From positions 62,978,383 through 63,042,382 of the forward strand of contig JAPTYO010000007.1 of the NCBI GenBank assembly GCA_036873135.1: a stretch of 64,000 nt of DNA, in the 5' to 3' direction. This DNA is from Clarkia xantiana subsp. parviflora. Taxonomy: Eukaryota; Streptophyta; Magnoliopsida; Myrtales; Onagraceae. Shown one piece after another: positions 12,450 through 22,904 of the stretch (position 1 is its first letter; every line of letters starts with the position of its first letter). The translations under genes and the position numbers were made by a program. Below the pieces are notes generated by a model. That model did not search any database. It was not told where the DNA came from and saw only the letters and a program-made list of their open reading frames with translations.

Positions 12450-13050
12450 TGTTAGATTACGGGGAGTAATCACTAGGGAAACACTAAAACATGGTACGTC
12501 CATGTAATCGAAATTACGTAGCGGAAGAGTTACACATACCTCAACAGTTACCGTAGTCCAAGATCCTTTGAACGAGGGAGTTCTCGATCCTCCGGTCGGG
12601 ACCCGTAGAGGTTCTTGTTAGGGAAGCCCTACATGGTGCAGATCCACAGCTGAGCCTCAGATCAATTCTTGACACGGGGACAGATCTTCGGAGAGTTTCT
12701 CGAAAGCAATTTGGCACACCCCTAGTGTTAAGCTTGGTGCGGCCGAACCTTGTGGGTGTAGGAGGAGGGTTTTCTCTCTAAAACACTCTTGTGAGGGAAT
12801 TATGATAAACCCTAAATATTCCCTAACACCTCTTATTTATAGGAGGAGTAAAGTGGATAAAAGACCACTTTACCCCACCTTAATAATTCGCCCGGCCTAT
12901 GTATTTGGGGAGGCCCAATTTTGGGCCTCCCATGTCAATTGGGATTTGGGTCTGGCCCAATTACCCTAATGTGACATTTACCCAAGTTCATTAGGTAAAC
13001 TATACATATTATGGGCTACCAATTACGGCGCCCATCACCATATGCTTACA
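12450..13050 (-). repeat. 5' LTR of copia A
   Basis: A 601-bp repeat with TG...CA-type ends, matching 4677-5276 at about 95%. On the minus strand TATAAATAAGA (complement of 12831-12841) is the likely TATA box driving element transcription. The sequence next to it closely resembles B's split 5' LTR. Confidence 0.93.
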
Positions 13051-13176
13051 ATTGGTCCAAAAAACCATCTTTTTCAAGCATGTTGTAAATTTCAAAACAT
13101 ATTGGTCCATAAAACCATGTTTTTCAAACATGTTGCATGTTTTTCAAACATGTTGCATGTTTTACATACTTTTCCC

Positions 13177-13953
13177 TATATCTATATATTCTCATTGGGA
13201 GCTCTGAATTGGATTAAATCGGCTGCTATCCCAATTATAGATGTTTATGATCATACTAAATCTTTATCCCTTTTTAGTCCGATCTCAGAAACACCGTTTA
13301 TTCATAGGGTACTACTACCTATGAGGTTTTTCCATATTTTTATTTATCAATATCTCCTCACTCGGAGCTTCGAATTTGATGAAATCAACTGATATCGCAT
13401 TTATAATAGTTATATATGATCATACTAAAGTCTTATTCCATTTTTAGTTCGGTCTCAGAATCACCGTTTATTCATAGGGTAGTATTGCTTATAAGGTTTT
13501 GCAAAAAAACTATTTATCGATATCTCCTCACTCGGAGCTCTGAATTGGATGGAATCAGTTGCTAACACATTCATTCTAAACGTATATGATAATACTAAAG
13601 TCTTTATCCTTTTTTATTTCTGTCTCAGAATAACCGTTTATTCATAGGGTACCACTGCCTATAAGGTTTTGCCAAATTTTTATTTATCAAGATCTCCTCA
13701 CTGAAAGATCTAAATAGGATGAAATCAGTTGCTATCGCATTTATTCTAGACATGTATGATCATACAAAGTGTTTATCCTTTTTAGTTCAGTCTCAGAATC
13801 AATGTTTATGAATAAGGTACTTACTAAGGTACTTTTCCATATTTTTATTTATCAATATCTCCTCACTCAGAGATCCGAATTGGATGAAATCTGTTGCTAT
13901 CACATTTTTTAGACGTATATGATCATACTAAAGTCTTAATCACTTTTTATTTT
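13177..13953. repeat. ~169-bp satellite tandem array, right block (~4.5 copies)
   Basis: This is the continuation of the left array, starting in the same 'tatatattctcat' monomer type in which the left block stopped. 'tatgatcata' landmarks lie near 13246, 13417, 13755 and 13919. It ends abruptly where LTR element C begins at 13954. The two blocks total about 3.57 kb, roughly 21 monomers. Confidence 0.93.
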
Positions 13954-14701
13954 TGTTAGGACGTGTGTATCGGGGGTAATTAGATGTTGACCCGAATGCT
14001 TGTTTCATGGGTGAAATATGTCTTCCTTCGATCCGTTGCCTTCCTTCTTTCTCATATTCCGCTCATTCGCTGACCTGTACGAGGGGTAAGTCATGGGTGG
14101 TAACGACGAACCCTCTCTGATGCTAAAGTAAGTACAATATTCTAGAGAGAGAAACTAGAGAGAAGGCAGAGCTCAAAATGTGTGATAAAATATCATGTGT
14201 CTAATGAGAAGAACTTGAGCACTATATATAGGCTCCAAGGGGATTAAGGCTGTTAATGACGCCGTTAACCCTTAAACTTGCTTAATAGTGGATAACGAAT
14301 GGTTAAATCCCTTGTAAGCATGGGAGAGTTCGTGATATTGTGTAAGGGTTGGACGTGAAAAGTGGCGCCGGGTCTTGACGAGGCGCGACCCGGGCGACTG
14401 TCTCTTGGACTTCGTGTACACCCCTTTGTGGGGGGTATCACGTCGTCTGGAGGTGGTACTGGGGTCTTAGAGGTCGGATTAGATAATCCGACCTCCAAGA
14501 CCTGAGGTCGGACAGCTGGTCCGATATCCCTTAGTAGAGATTGGACCAATGGCGGGTCCGTACGACTGTTTTTCCCATCCGGTCCTTTTTCTGCTGCGGT
14601 TGACGTGCTCGGGTCAAAGTTTCGATTTATAATCGAGTGTGGTGTTATCGCAATAATATAATCCGAACTAAAACAGGTTCAAATTGGACATATATCCGTC
14701 A
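13954..14701 (-). repeat. 3' LTR of element C
   Basis: About 748 bp from TGTTAGGACG to ATCCGTCA. Inside, 'gatgctaaagtaagtacaatattctagagagagaaactagagagaagg' corresponds to the 'cgctcaagttagcac...ctagagagagaaagcc' block of F's LTRs and to E's right LTR. 'ctatatatagg' near 14224 is the likely TATA region. No second copy is present in the window, so the ends rest on the family comparison. Confidence 0.75.
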
Positions 14702-15275
14702 CATGCCCCCGAGTTAAACTATGGCTTAACCCTTGATTGACTGTATTTTACGATGGGACGATACATTCAAATTGCATCCGTTGTTTTACCTATTGACGAC
14801 TTCTTCACATATCCGTAAGCCTATCCTAACGCTCCGTTTTTGTTTCCCAATGATAAAGGAAATGTAGACATTAGTGTTAACATGTATATATTCAGACAGG
14901 TATCCGAAAAATGTGGGTATGACAAAAATCATGTTTATCCATGCATGCGTCTATAAATATGCCCACGGGCAGGGGTATGACGTGATCATGATTATAGATA
15001 AGTAAAAATCTAATTCATGCCAGTGTGTACGTGTAAAATAATTTCAAGTATAAAAAATTTACTTAATCATGCATAAAAATTCTAAGTATCAAATTTGTGA
15101 TATGAGTGCGTAAAATAATTTCATGTATAAAAAATGTACTTAATCATGCATAAAAATTTCTAAGTATCAAATTTTGTGATATGAGTGCAAAAGAGTGTTG
15201 ATATGAGTATAAACTTGATAACCATGGTTAAAAATGGTCAATGTGTCAGTTTTGATCTTAGCTGTTAGATTTCCC
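14702..15275. other. Element C spacer between PPT and antisense-gene promoter
   Basis: 14702-14713 'catgcccccgag' is the PPT complement. The rest is AT-rich and contains an imperfect direct duplication ('cttaatcatgcataaaaatt...' near 15062 and 15140). No coding signal. Confidence 0.6.
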
Positions 15276-15284
15276 TATATAAAA
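15276..15284 (+). promoter_or_regulatory. Candidate TATA box for the antisense gene of C
   Basis: TATATAAAA on the plus strand, 575 bp past the LTR end. E has TATATAAAGG at 22587, 543 bp past its LTR. Similar position and motif in two diverged elements suggests a dedicated promoter. No transcript evidence. Confidence 0.5.
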
Positions 15285-15321
15285 TTAAGGGTGGAAATTA
15301 AAGGATTTCAAAATCGCTAGC

Positions 15322-16420
15322 TTGTTTTACAATAAATGGAGAAGTGATTACCTCATTTCTGTAACCACTATTCCTTTTTCTTCCCATCATTCTTCTCCTT
15401 TTTGGGGATCGGGCCCTCTCTTGGGTTCCTGCTTTTTTAGGAATTGTTGGCCTGTTAAATTACAACGACTAGGAGGGGAGGTGGTTGATTGGGTTGGTAG
15501 CGTTACTTGGGCGAGGGAGAAGGTGGCCGGACGGCTTTGGGATAATCATCTCGTTCTGGGCGGAGTGAGTGGTGACGGATCAAACGGTGATTACTGGAGG
15601 TCTGGCTTACTTACTTTCATGTTTATCTTTGCTTCTCCTTCTCCACTTGATTGCATGAGGGGTCATCCCGCTCGAAGGCAATCCCTGAGCATACTGTTCC
15701 TCGAACCCATGATAAGTGAGTTTGTGTGTAGTCCCTATCGTTACTAGGTTCGTAGCTTGTTGATCGTCTAGCTGTTTTGTGCCGCATGTGCGTGGGGCGT
15801 CTTTCTTGAAATTTGGCAATCCCTCCTAGATATTGCAGGATCTACTTCTTAAGTTGTTGCCCCGAGTTTAAAATGTTCCTCGACCTTTCAAAAGGATGAT
15901 TAGGCTTTTCCTGTTCTAACCTCCTTTGTTTGTCCTTTCATGTTTAGGCTTATCGCTTCCTCTATTTGCATGTCTTTCCTTTTTTGACTTTAGGTCATAT
16001 CTTCGGTGGCTTCTCGACATCTTTTTGTGTTTGTTTCTTTCATTTTCTCCACTTCGTAGGTTGGTTTGACAAGAAAACTTATTGCGCGCGGAGAAATCCT
16101 ATTGATCGGGTAGTTGATACTAGGATGGGGGAATTTACTCATATTTTTCCAAAAAAGGTTAAGTCTTTGGAAACTTGGAAGGCAACTGGAGCCTCAGGTA
16201 TGCTCCCCTGTTTATTTTTTCTTTCTTTTCATGGTATCTCTGTAATCGTCCCTGTATTACTTCCATTGCGTTTTTTGGATGATTGTTGTTAGTGTCGACA
16301 TGTGTTGTTCCAACTGGTGGGTCTCCAGGGGAGCTGATGATAGAGGGATCGTCAAGGGTGGGGAAGTCTATCTTCGGGACCGGACCCTCGATTGTTAGTG
16401 CGCAAAAGGTCCTTCCTCTG
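15322..16420 (+). pseudogene. Antisense gene (aORF) fragment of element C
   Basis: This plus-strand gene lies between LTR and (missing) pol, opposite to the element's sense strand. The best-supported exon is 16061-16198: acceptor '...cttcgtag', then 'GWFDKKTYCARRNP', then a donor 'gtatgc' after 'GASG'. The opening matches F's second exon ('GRFDGKSSSLQTANDRD', 38633 on) at the same place after the acceptor. A further exon starts after 'ctccag' at 16337 and runs into D's LTR at 16421, so the gene is truncated. The 15322-15747 stretch is open but I cannot align it and it may be 5' UTR. The product, related to the Pfam Transposase_28 'putative gypsy type transposon' family in F, has no known biochemical role. 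Confidence 0.5.
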
Positions 16421-17326
16421 TGTTGGGATCAAAATGACGTGGCCTCAAACTTCACGGAATGGACTTCTAGGCTTCGCCTTGAACGTAGCTCTCTCGAGGA
16501 CTTGATTTCCTCCGGGAGACTTTTAAGGTCGAGCACCTAAAAAAAGCGGTGGGGATGGCCCCTGATTCCACTCCGAAGCTTAAGTTATAATGTATTTGAG
16601 AGTGTAATTTATAAGTATTCAGAGCAGATTGTTTTTAATTGAAGGAGATAGCCCCCTATTTATAGGAAGAAGTTTACCGACTTGGTAGAGGCGGCTACTG
16701 GCCTCTGATTGGTTGCCTAGGGGCGGCAATCAGCCCTTTGTGATTGGCTGATAGAAGCGGTTGTCAGTCAGCTGGTGACAAGCAGGTCGCCACCTCATGT
16801 TTACTTCGGAGGAAGGTTTTCCTTTTAAGCAGGTGACAAGCAGGTCAACACCTCATGTTTACTTCGGAGGAAGGTTTTCCTTTTAAGCAGGTGACAAGCA
16901 GGTCACCACCTCATGTTTACTTCGGCGGAAGGTTTTCCTTTTAAGCAGGTGACAAGCAGGTCACCGCCTCATGTTTACTTCGGAGGAAGGTTTTCCTTTT
17001 AAGCAGGTGACAAGCAGGTCGCCACCTGTCTTTACTTAAGAGGGAAGGTTTCTTCTCGGAGATGGTTGGAAGCAGGTCGCCGCCTATCTAAGAAGTTTTC
17101 CCTAAGTTTTTGTAGTCGACCTCGACCCGTCTCCTCGATTTAGATCCCTCGTTTTTCCGGTTGAACTTATGTCGACTGATCTTTGTGATGTAGTCGATTT
17201 CCTCGAATAGTGATTGTCGAAATTTTATCTCTACTTTATCAGTAAGAACAAGAAAGGTCGTCGACTTATATTTAAAATGTGCTCGACTTTATAAGCTGCG
17301 ATGTCAGGTTTATTCCTGATCCAACA
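16421..17326 (-). repeat. 3' LTR of element D
   Basis: Ends are TGTTGGGATC and GATCCAACA, mutually inverted as expected for LTR termini. The minus-strand TATAAATAG (complement of 16656-16664) lies in the same place as in E and F. The LTR includes a 58-bp tandem repeat. The outer limit (16421) is inferred from the terminal inverted match because the 5' LTR is absent. Confidence 0.75.
16769..17045. repeat. 58-bp tandem repeat within D's LTR (~4.5 copies)
   Basis: 'gacaagcaggtc' starts at 16777, 16835, 16893, 16951 and 17009, exactly 58 bp apart. Units also share 'catgtttacttcggaggaagg'-type sequence. The copies differ at only a few bases, so amplification is recent compared with the surrounding pol decay. 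Confidence 0.95.
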
Positions 17327-17338
17327 CTTGCCCCCGAG
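17327..17338 (-). other. Polypurine-tract-like site of element D
   Basis: 'cttgcccccgag' next to the LTR, reading CTCGGGGGCAAG on the minus strand. The same motif abuts the LTR in C (14702), E (22045) and F (35239), supporting it as the plus-strand primer site of this family. Confidence 0.75.
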
Positions 17339-17462
17339 ACATGAGTCATTTCTCTTTATTGAAAATAAAAGGGAAAGGAGTTAGGTCGAGTACCTTTTTC
17401 TCCTTGATTCAGTCATTCTTGGCCACCTATCTTTTGGCGAATTAATCTTTACCCGATGGATG

Positions 17463-18020
17463 GCCTTTTGGAAATTGAGGGAGGCAATGCATGACGGATC
17501 TCTTTGATCGTTGCCGACTGTAATAATTCGAGGAGTCAATGTTATAATTGATCTCCTTTGTAGATGGAGACTTTCGGAAGTCGGGGGAGTCAGTGTATGA
17601 CTGATCTCCTTGATCGTCGCCGACTGTAAGAAGTCGAGGAGTCAATGTTATGATTGATCTCCTTTGTAGATGGCGACTTTCGGAAGTCGGGGGAGTCAGT
17701 GTATGACTGGTCTCCTTGATCGTCGTCGACTGTAAGAAGTCGAGGAGTCAATGTTATGATTGATATCCTTTGTAGATGGCGACTTTCGGAAGTCGGGGGA
17801 GTCAGTGTATGACTGATCTCCTTGATCGTCGCCGACTGTAAGAAGTCGAGGAGTCAATGTTATGATTGATCTCCTCTGTAGATGGCGACTTTCAGAAGTC
17901 GGGGGAGTCAGTGTTTGACTGATCTCCTTGATCGTCGCCGAGTGTAAGAAGTAGAGGAGTCAATGTTATGATTGATCTCCTTTGTAGATGGCGACTTTCG
18001 GAAGTCGGGGGAGTCCTGTT
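17463..18020. repeat. 106-bp tandem repeat between pol and 3' LTR of D (5 copies)
   Basis: 'gactttcggaagtcggggga' or a one-base variant starts at 17569, 17675, 17781, 17887 and 17993, exactly 106 bp apart. Units contain short inverted pairs such as 'gactttcggaagtc' and 'gtcgccgac'. This is the position where Retand-type Tat elements are known to carry amplified tandem repeats. Confidence 0.95.
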
Positions 18021-18101
18021 CTCAATCATTTTTAAGAGGAAATAGATCTTTATTCATATCTTGCAAATATTATCGAAATACAATATAAAGGACCTGTTTT
18101 T

Positions 18102-21100
18102 CTAAGCGTAGAACTTCTTCAAATGCTCTGCATTAAAAGTTCTATTAAGGTGTTGGCCCTGAGGATCCTCTAGCCTGTAGGCGTTGGCGTAAGGTATCCC
18201 AATGACTATGTAAGGTCCTTCCCATTTCGGCACCATCTTTCCCCTTTGGTCGGCTACCAGAAATTCATTCTTTCTCAGGACTTTTTCCCCTAGGAAGAAT
18301 TGTCGTCGTCCTACTTTTGATTAAAATATCGTGCAGTGGCGAGCTTCATCCTTCCTTGGACTTCTTCCAACGCCCATCTTCTTTCGCCAGCTAGATCTAA
18401 ATCAATCTTCCGTTGCTCATCATTTTGATCGACCTGATAGGCTGCGACCCTCTGGGAGATGTTAGCCACTTCGATAGGTGATACAGCCTCCGATCCATAT
18501 ACCATGCTAAACGGGGTTTCACCTGTTGCCCTTTTAGGAGAGGTTCTAAGTGCCCACAACACTTGATCTAACTCGTCGACCCACTTTCCTTTTAAGGCGA
18601 AGATCCTTTTCTTCAATCCATTGAGGATAGTTTTATTGGCAGCCTCCACCTATCCATTAGTCTGGGCGTGATGGACCGAGCCAAATCGATGATTAATTCC
18701 CATCTCCTCACAAAAGTCGGCGAGCTCGTCACTAGCATACTGCGGACCGTTATCACTAATAAGGATCTTCGGGACTCCATATCGGCATATGATCTGTTCT
18801 CGTATGAACTTGATCATCTGGAAGCTGGTTGTGGAGGCTAGAGACCTGGCTTCGATCCATTTGGAGAAGTAATTAATGGAGACTACGATATGCGTACGTT
18901 GCCCCGTAGATTGAGGTAGAGCCCCGATTAGATCGATACCCCACTGGGCGAAGGGCCAGGCGCTCATCATAGGGGTGAGCTCTGCTGGCGGTTTAGTAAT
19001 CCTGGGAGCATAGATTTGACAAGCAAAACAAGAGCGTACCAGTGACATTGCCTCTTTATGCATAGTCGGCCAGTAGAAACCTTGCCGCAGTGCTTTGAGG
19101 ACTAAGGTTTTAGCCCCTTCGTGACATCCAGCGTCTCCCCCGTGTAGGTCTTCCATTATTCTTTCTGTTTGAGGAACTGCTACACACCTGAGATAAGGAG
19201 TAGAATACCCTCTTTTGTAGAGATACCCGTCTAAGATCACAAATTGTCCAGTCACCCTTCGAATTTGAGTGGCCTCCGTTGTATATTCTGGGAGAACCCC
19301 TTTTTCCAAGTAGTTTTGGATGGGGGTGATCCAAGAGTCGAGAGTTTGGACATTAAGAACTTCTGCTCCTGCCTCCACAGTGGAATAGAAAGAGCTTTCG
19401 ATAAAGTGTACAGTCACTGAAGGAGCTTTTCCCAGCGCGAGTTTACTGAGGGCGTCGGCCTCTTGATTTTCTTCTCGTGGGATGGCTTCTATTTGGAAAT
19501 GGGGCATGTCCCGAACGAGTTTTCGTACCTCCTCAGCATACTTCTTCATGTTTTCTCCTTTGGCGACGTAAGTTCCATTTGTTTGATTGACGATCAATTC
19601 AGAATCACATCGTACCTTTAGATTTGGGATGCCCATACCTTTGGCTATCCGAAGACCCGTGGGCAAAGCGTCGTACTCAGCTTCATTGTTGGTCGCTCGA
19701 AAGGTTAAAGCCAGGGCATAGCGAAGTGGCTCTCCTTCTGGTGGCGTCAAGACCAGTCCAGCCCCACATCCTAGAGCAGAAGACGATCCATTAGTGTGCA
19801 ATACCCACGGTAAGGTGTCGTTGGCCGTATTCTCTGGGGTAATCTTCACATGCTCTTCTTGAGGAAGGACGATAGGCGGGGCGTCGGGTGTTACCGCATT
19901 TTCAGCTATGAAGTCGGCCAAAGCCTGGCCTTTGATCGCCTTCCGTGGTTCGAAGTGGATGCGAAACTCGCTTAATTCTACTGCCCACTTCACCATCCTT
20001 CTGAAATATCGGGCTTTTGCAATAATTGTTTCAAGGGTTGATTAGTGAGTACCGTAATTTCATGAGCGTGGAAGTACGGTCGGAGCTTCCTTGCTGCTAT
20101 CAATAGAGAATATAGATACTTCTCGATTTCCATGTAATTCGCCTCGGCTACTCCAAAAAGCTTACTAACATAGTACACAGGGATCTGAGCGCCATCAGTT
20201 TCTTTGATGAGAATTGAGCTTACTGCGGCTGAGCTGATACTCAAATATAGGAACAAGGGTTCTTTAGGTAAGAGTTTTTCCAGGGCAGGGAGTGAGTGAA
20301 GGTGCCTTTTTAACTGCTGAAAGGCTTCTTCGCACTCCGTTGTCCATTCGAACGTCTTATTAGCCCTTAGGATCTTAAAGAAAGGGAGGGATTTATCGCC
20401 CGAACTGGCCAGAAATCTTCCCAAAGAGGCCAGCCTTCCATTTAGACTCTGCACCTCCCTATTACAGGTGGGCGAGGACATCTTCTCTATGGCGGTTATC
20501 TTTTCAGGGTTAGCTTCTATTCCTCTTTGGCTGACCATGAATCCTAGGAATTTCCCTGATTGAACTCCGAAGGCGCACTTGGTAGGATTTAGCCTCACTT
20601 GGTGTAACCTCATACACGCAAATGCTTCTTCAAGGTCTTGAACGTGGTCGTGCCCCTTCTTGGTTTTTACCAACATGTCGTCGACGTAGGCCTCCATGTT
20701 TCTTCCAATCATGGATTTGAAAAGTTTATTTACCATTCGTTGATAGGTGGCCCCCGCATTTATCAAACCAATGGGCATGACAGTGTAATGTTAGATATCG
20801 CTGTCTGCGTAGAAGGCGGTGTGAGCCTCATCTTTGGGATGTATTCGAATCTGGTTGTATCCGGAATAGGCGTCCATAAAGCTTAAGAGCTCATGTCCTG
20901 AAGTGGCGTCGACTAGCTGGTCGATCCTTGGGAGGGGATAGGAATCCTTTGGGCAAGCTTTATTAAGATCTCGAAAATCCACACACATCCTCCATTTCTT
21001 ACTAGGTTTTCTTACCAATACTGGGTTGGCGACCCATGTTTGGAATCGTATCTCTTTTACGAAACCTGCATCCACCAATTTTCCCACCTCTTGACGGATC

Positions 21101-21617
21101 ACGGCCTTCTTTTCTGCCCCCATAGATCTTCTTTTCTGGGCGATGGGTTTTATGGCTCGGTCTATCCTTAACTCATGGGAGATAATATCGGGACTGATTC
21201 CTGGCATGTCGCTGGGTTCCCAGGCGAATAACTCTTTGTAATTTCTGAGGAGAGTCGTTATCCTCCTCGCCTGTTCTGGGTTTAAAGCGGCCCCGATTTT
21301 TACTTTCCTTTCCGTTCCCTCCAAGACGACCTCTACCAACTCCTCCATAGGGGCCGGTGGTCCACTCTCTTCTCGCGGATCTTCTTCCGTGACTATAGAG
21401 AGGGTTTCTCTTTGATTTGATCTTTTGAGGAGGTCGACATAACATTGTCTAGATATCTTCTGATCGCCCCAGACTTCTCCTAACCCGTGGTGAGTCGGGA
21501 ACCTCATGACTTGTTAGAAAGTCGATGGTACGATGTGTTTGGGGTTGAGGGTGGTTCTACCCAGTATCACGTTGTAAGCACCAATTTGGTCGACTCCTAC
21601 AAAACGAACCTGCAAAT
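18102..21617 (-). pseudogene. Element D pol: protease end, RT, RNase H, integrase
   Basis: The minus-strand polyprotein reads from the protease tail ('GVDQIGAYNVILGRTTL', ~21600) through RT ('RMCVDFRDLNKACPKDSYPLPRIDQLVD', 'AYVDDMLVK'), RNase H ('ATNNEAEYDAL', 'KVRCDSELIVNQ'), integrase zinc finger ('FACQ'), integrase core ('GIDLIGALP', 'ISDNGPQYAS') and the C-terminal tail ('VPKWEGPYIVIGIPYANAYRLEDP', stop 18102). Breaks: stops near 21545, 20791 and 18650; single-base frameshifts near 19990 and 18311. The RNase H first motif reads 'HTNGSSS', with Asn at the usual catalytic Asp, and the integrase 'SINYFSKW' has Asn in a normally Asp position. Wording and domain order identify the Tat lineage. 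Confidence 0.92.
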
Positions 21618-21624
21618 GGAGTGT

Positions 21625-22044
21625 TTTCCAATTTGGGTGATCAGTGCTCCTATTTATAGGGAACTTTGGACTCTAACACAGTTTTGAATGGTCTGACTCC
21701 GATTTAATGTAAAATATGAACCGGGCGTAGACGAGCGTAAAGTTGACGTCGGGAAGCCCTACACGTGTTGTATATATATATATAGGGGTTTGCGCGTCTT
21801 CGCGGGGAGCAATCCTGACCACACCGGGGTATTACGACAATCCGGTGTGGTCCGGATTGTCGCAACAATCTGGAGGTCCGGATTGTGGTGACAATCCGGA
21901 CAAGTTTATGGTCCGGGACACACGCATACATGTCCCGGACCGTTTTAAACTCGCGGGTGAATATTTTTGAGTCGTTGGTGGGTTTTACATGTAAACGAAG
22001 TCCGAATAGTATAAAACGAACCCGAATCGGTCGTATACCCATCA
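21625..22044 (-). repeat. 3' LTR of element E, outer part missing
   Basis: 'ctcctatttatagggaactttggactctaac' matches E's other LTR at 33290-33320, and agreement continues to 'gcgtaaagttga'. It then extends to 'acccatca' (22044) next to the PPT complement. About 270 bp of the outer end found at 33023-33290 are absent here. Minus-strand TATAAATAG at 21650-21658. The 21830-21930 stretch is rich in inverted 'caatccgg'/'ccggattg' pairs. Confidence 0.82.
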
Positions 22045-22586
22045 TTTGCCCCCAAGTCAAGTAGTGGCGTGGCCCTTGCTTGACTCTACTTTCGATAGAG
22101 TATACGTTCGATTTAAGCTCGGGTGTTATCTTTGCGTAGACATACTGTCTGTTGGCGTGTGGGACTCGACATCGCGTATCCCGTCTCTTGTTTAATGCGT
22201 CCAATTATAACTGCTGACATGGTAAGTGCAGCGAGTATACGTATGCAATGAGTACACATATAACAATATGAATTTATATGTGCAACATGGATATAAACAC
22301 TATCATGTGTGCAAACATGGTATACGCGCGTATGTGAGCAAACGCGCGACATGTGATGTCATGAAATTAAACATGTAGATATGGGCATACCTATATGCAA
22401 TGACATGGATATGAATATACATGCATCAGGATTATAATAATAAACACGTGACATGGATATGTGGACGTGTGTATATGTATAGACGTATTCGTGTATGCGC
22501 GGGTATGTGAGCATATGCATATGTTAGGGAATTCCCCCAAAAGAGTTAGAAAAAATATGGAGAGGGTAGGATATTACCCACAAGTG
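22045..22586. other. Element E spacer with PPT and alternating purine-pyrimidine sequence
   Basis: 22045-22056 'tttgcccccaag' is the PPT complement. Then comes low-complexity 'acatg/atatg/cgcg' sequence to the TATA box. F has a comparable low-complexity block at 35400-35800. No coding signal; the short frames seen are compositional. Confidence 0.6.
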
Positions 22587-22596
22587 TATATAAAGG
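22587..22596 (+). promoter_or_regulatory. Candidate TATA box for the antisense gene of E
   Basis: TATATAAAGG, followed about 100 bp downstream by a GC-rich stretch (22690-22830) and a possible splice donor 'ttccag|gtatga' near 22904. Together this looks like promoter, 5' UTR exon and first intron of a plus-strand gene. Confidence 0.5.
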
Positions 22597-22689
22597 AGAG
22601 AGTATTTAATCCTCTTCTCACTTTGTCTCCACATTTTAAAAATGTCTTCTCCATTTTCATGAATAGTAAGTAGCTTCGTATCCAAGACA

Positions 22690-22904
22690 CTCACTCACCC
22701 ACCCATCCATACCACACCGGCCAGCCACCACTCACCGGCGGCACCAGCAGTGGCAGCACCGGCGACGGCAAGGAGGACGACGGCAGCTACGGCGGACAGC
22801 AGGCGGCGGATGGCGACGTGAAGCTTCCAGCGACCGTGACGGTGTTCCGACATCGATTTTCGTAGTGATTCGGTTTTTTGAAGTTGATTGGAACCATTTC
22901 CAGG
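22690..22904 (+). other. GC-rich probable 5' untranslated exon of E's antisense gene
   Basis: Dense 'ggcggc'/'cggcga' sequence stands out from AT-rich surroundings. F has a similar GC-rich island at 36045-36165, at the same relative place. A donor-like gtatga follows at about 22902. I see no conserved reading frame across the two islands, so UTR is preferred over coding. Confidence 0.4.

Larger units (their letters stand above)
4677..13050 (-). mobile_element. Ty1/copia-type LTR retrotransposon 'A', decayed, integrase not found
   Basis: An 8374-bp element with ~600-bp LTRs at both ends, flanked by a perfect ATTGG target duplication (4672-4676 and 13051-13055). The primer-binding site lies just inside the right LTR, so the element reads on the minus strand: 5' LTR at 12450-13050, leader, gag-like region, non-coding gap, RT-RNase H, 3' LTR at 4677-5276. 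I count roughly 33 differences between the two ~600-bp LTRs (about 5%), so it is not recent. No protease or integrase motif is visible between the gag-like region and RT. Relative B (34245-48384) has the same layout. Confidence 0.93.
4261..13176. mobile_element. Palindromic (foldback) MITE, Mutator-like, split by copia A
   Basis: The left end begins 'gggaaaagtatgtaaaacat' and the right end, read on the other strand, begins identically; the match continues through 'gcaacatgtttgaaaaa'. Without the copia insertion (4677-13050 plus one TSD copy) the element is about 540 bp and nearly all inverted repeat. The left arm runs through 'acaacaagctcacaaaagatgg' and 'cgtccactt...aagtggacac', and the same blocks return inverted before 4676. 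The AT-rich centre near 4460-4570 forms the turn. It has no coding capacity. It sits inside one satellite monomer, with 9/10-matching 10-bp flanks. The superfamily call (Mutator-like) rests on TSD length and long terminal inverted repeats. Confidence 0.8.
13954..16420 (-). mobile_element. Tat-lineage Ty3/gypsy element 'C', 3' part only
   Basis: Starts with an LTR (13954-14701) followed by 'catgcccccgag', the complement of the polypurine-like CTCGGGGGCATG. This marks the LTR as 3' and the element as minus-strand. Next come a TATA box (15276) and pieces of a plus-strand (antisense) gene. It has no pol. It is cut at 16421, where D's LTR begins. Layout and PPT match E and F in this window. Confidence 0.8.
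16421..21620 (-). mobile_element. Tat-lineage Ty3/gypsy element 'D', 5'-truncated
   Basis: A minus-strand element with 3' LTR (16421-17326), PPT, a 106-bp tandem repeat block, and pol (18102-~21617) ending inside the protease region. Gag, PBS and 5' LTR are missing. The break at about 21620 joins directly to the interior of E's LTR. Unlike C, E and F it has no antisense gene. Confidence 0.85.

Noticed and set aside
20638..20886. Plus-strand frames overlapping D and E pol (also 31265-31720, 32055-32442, 32468-32968)
   Set aside because: These are antisense shadows of conserved RT and protease coding sequence, without motifs of their own.
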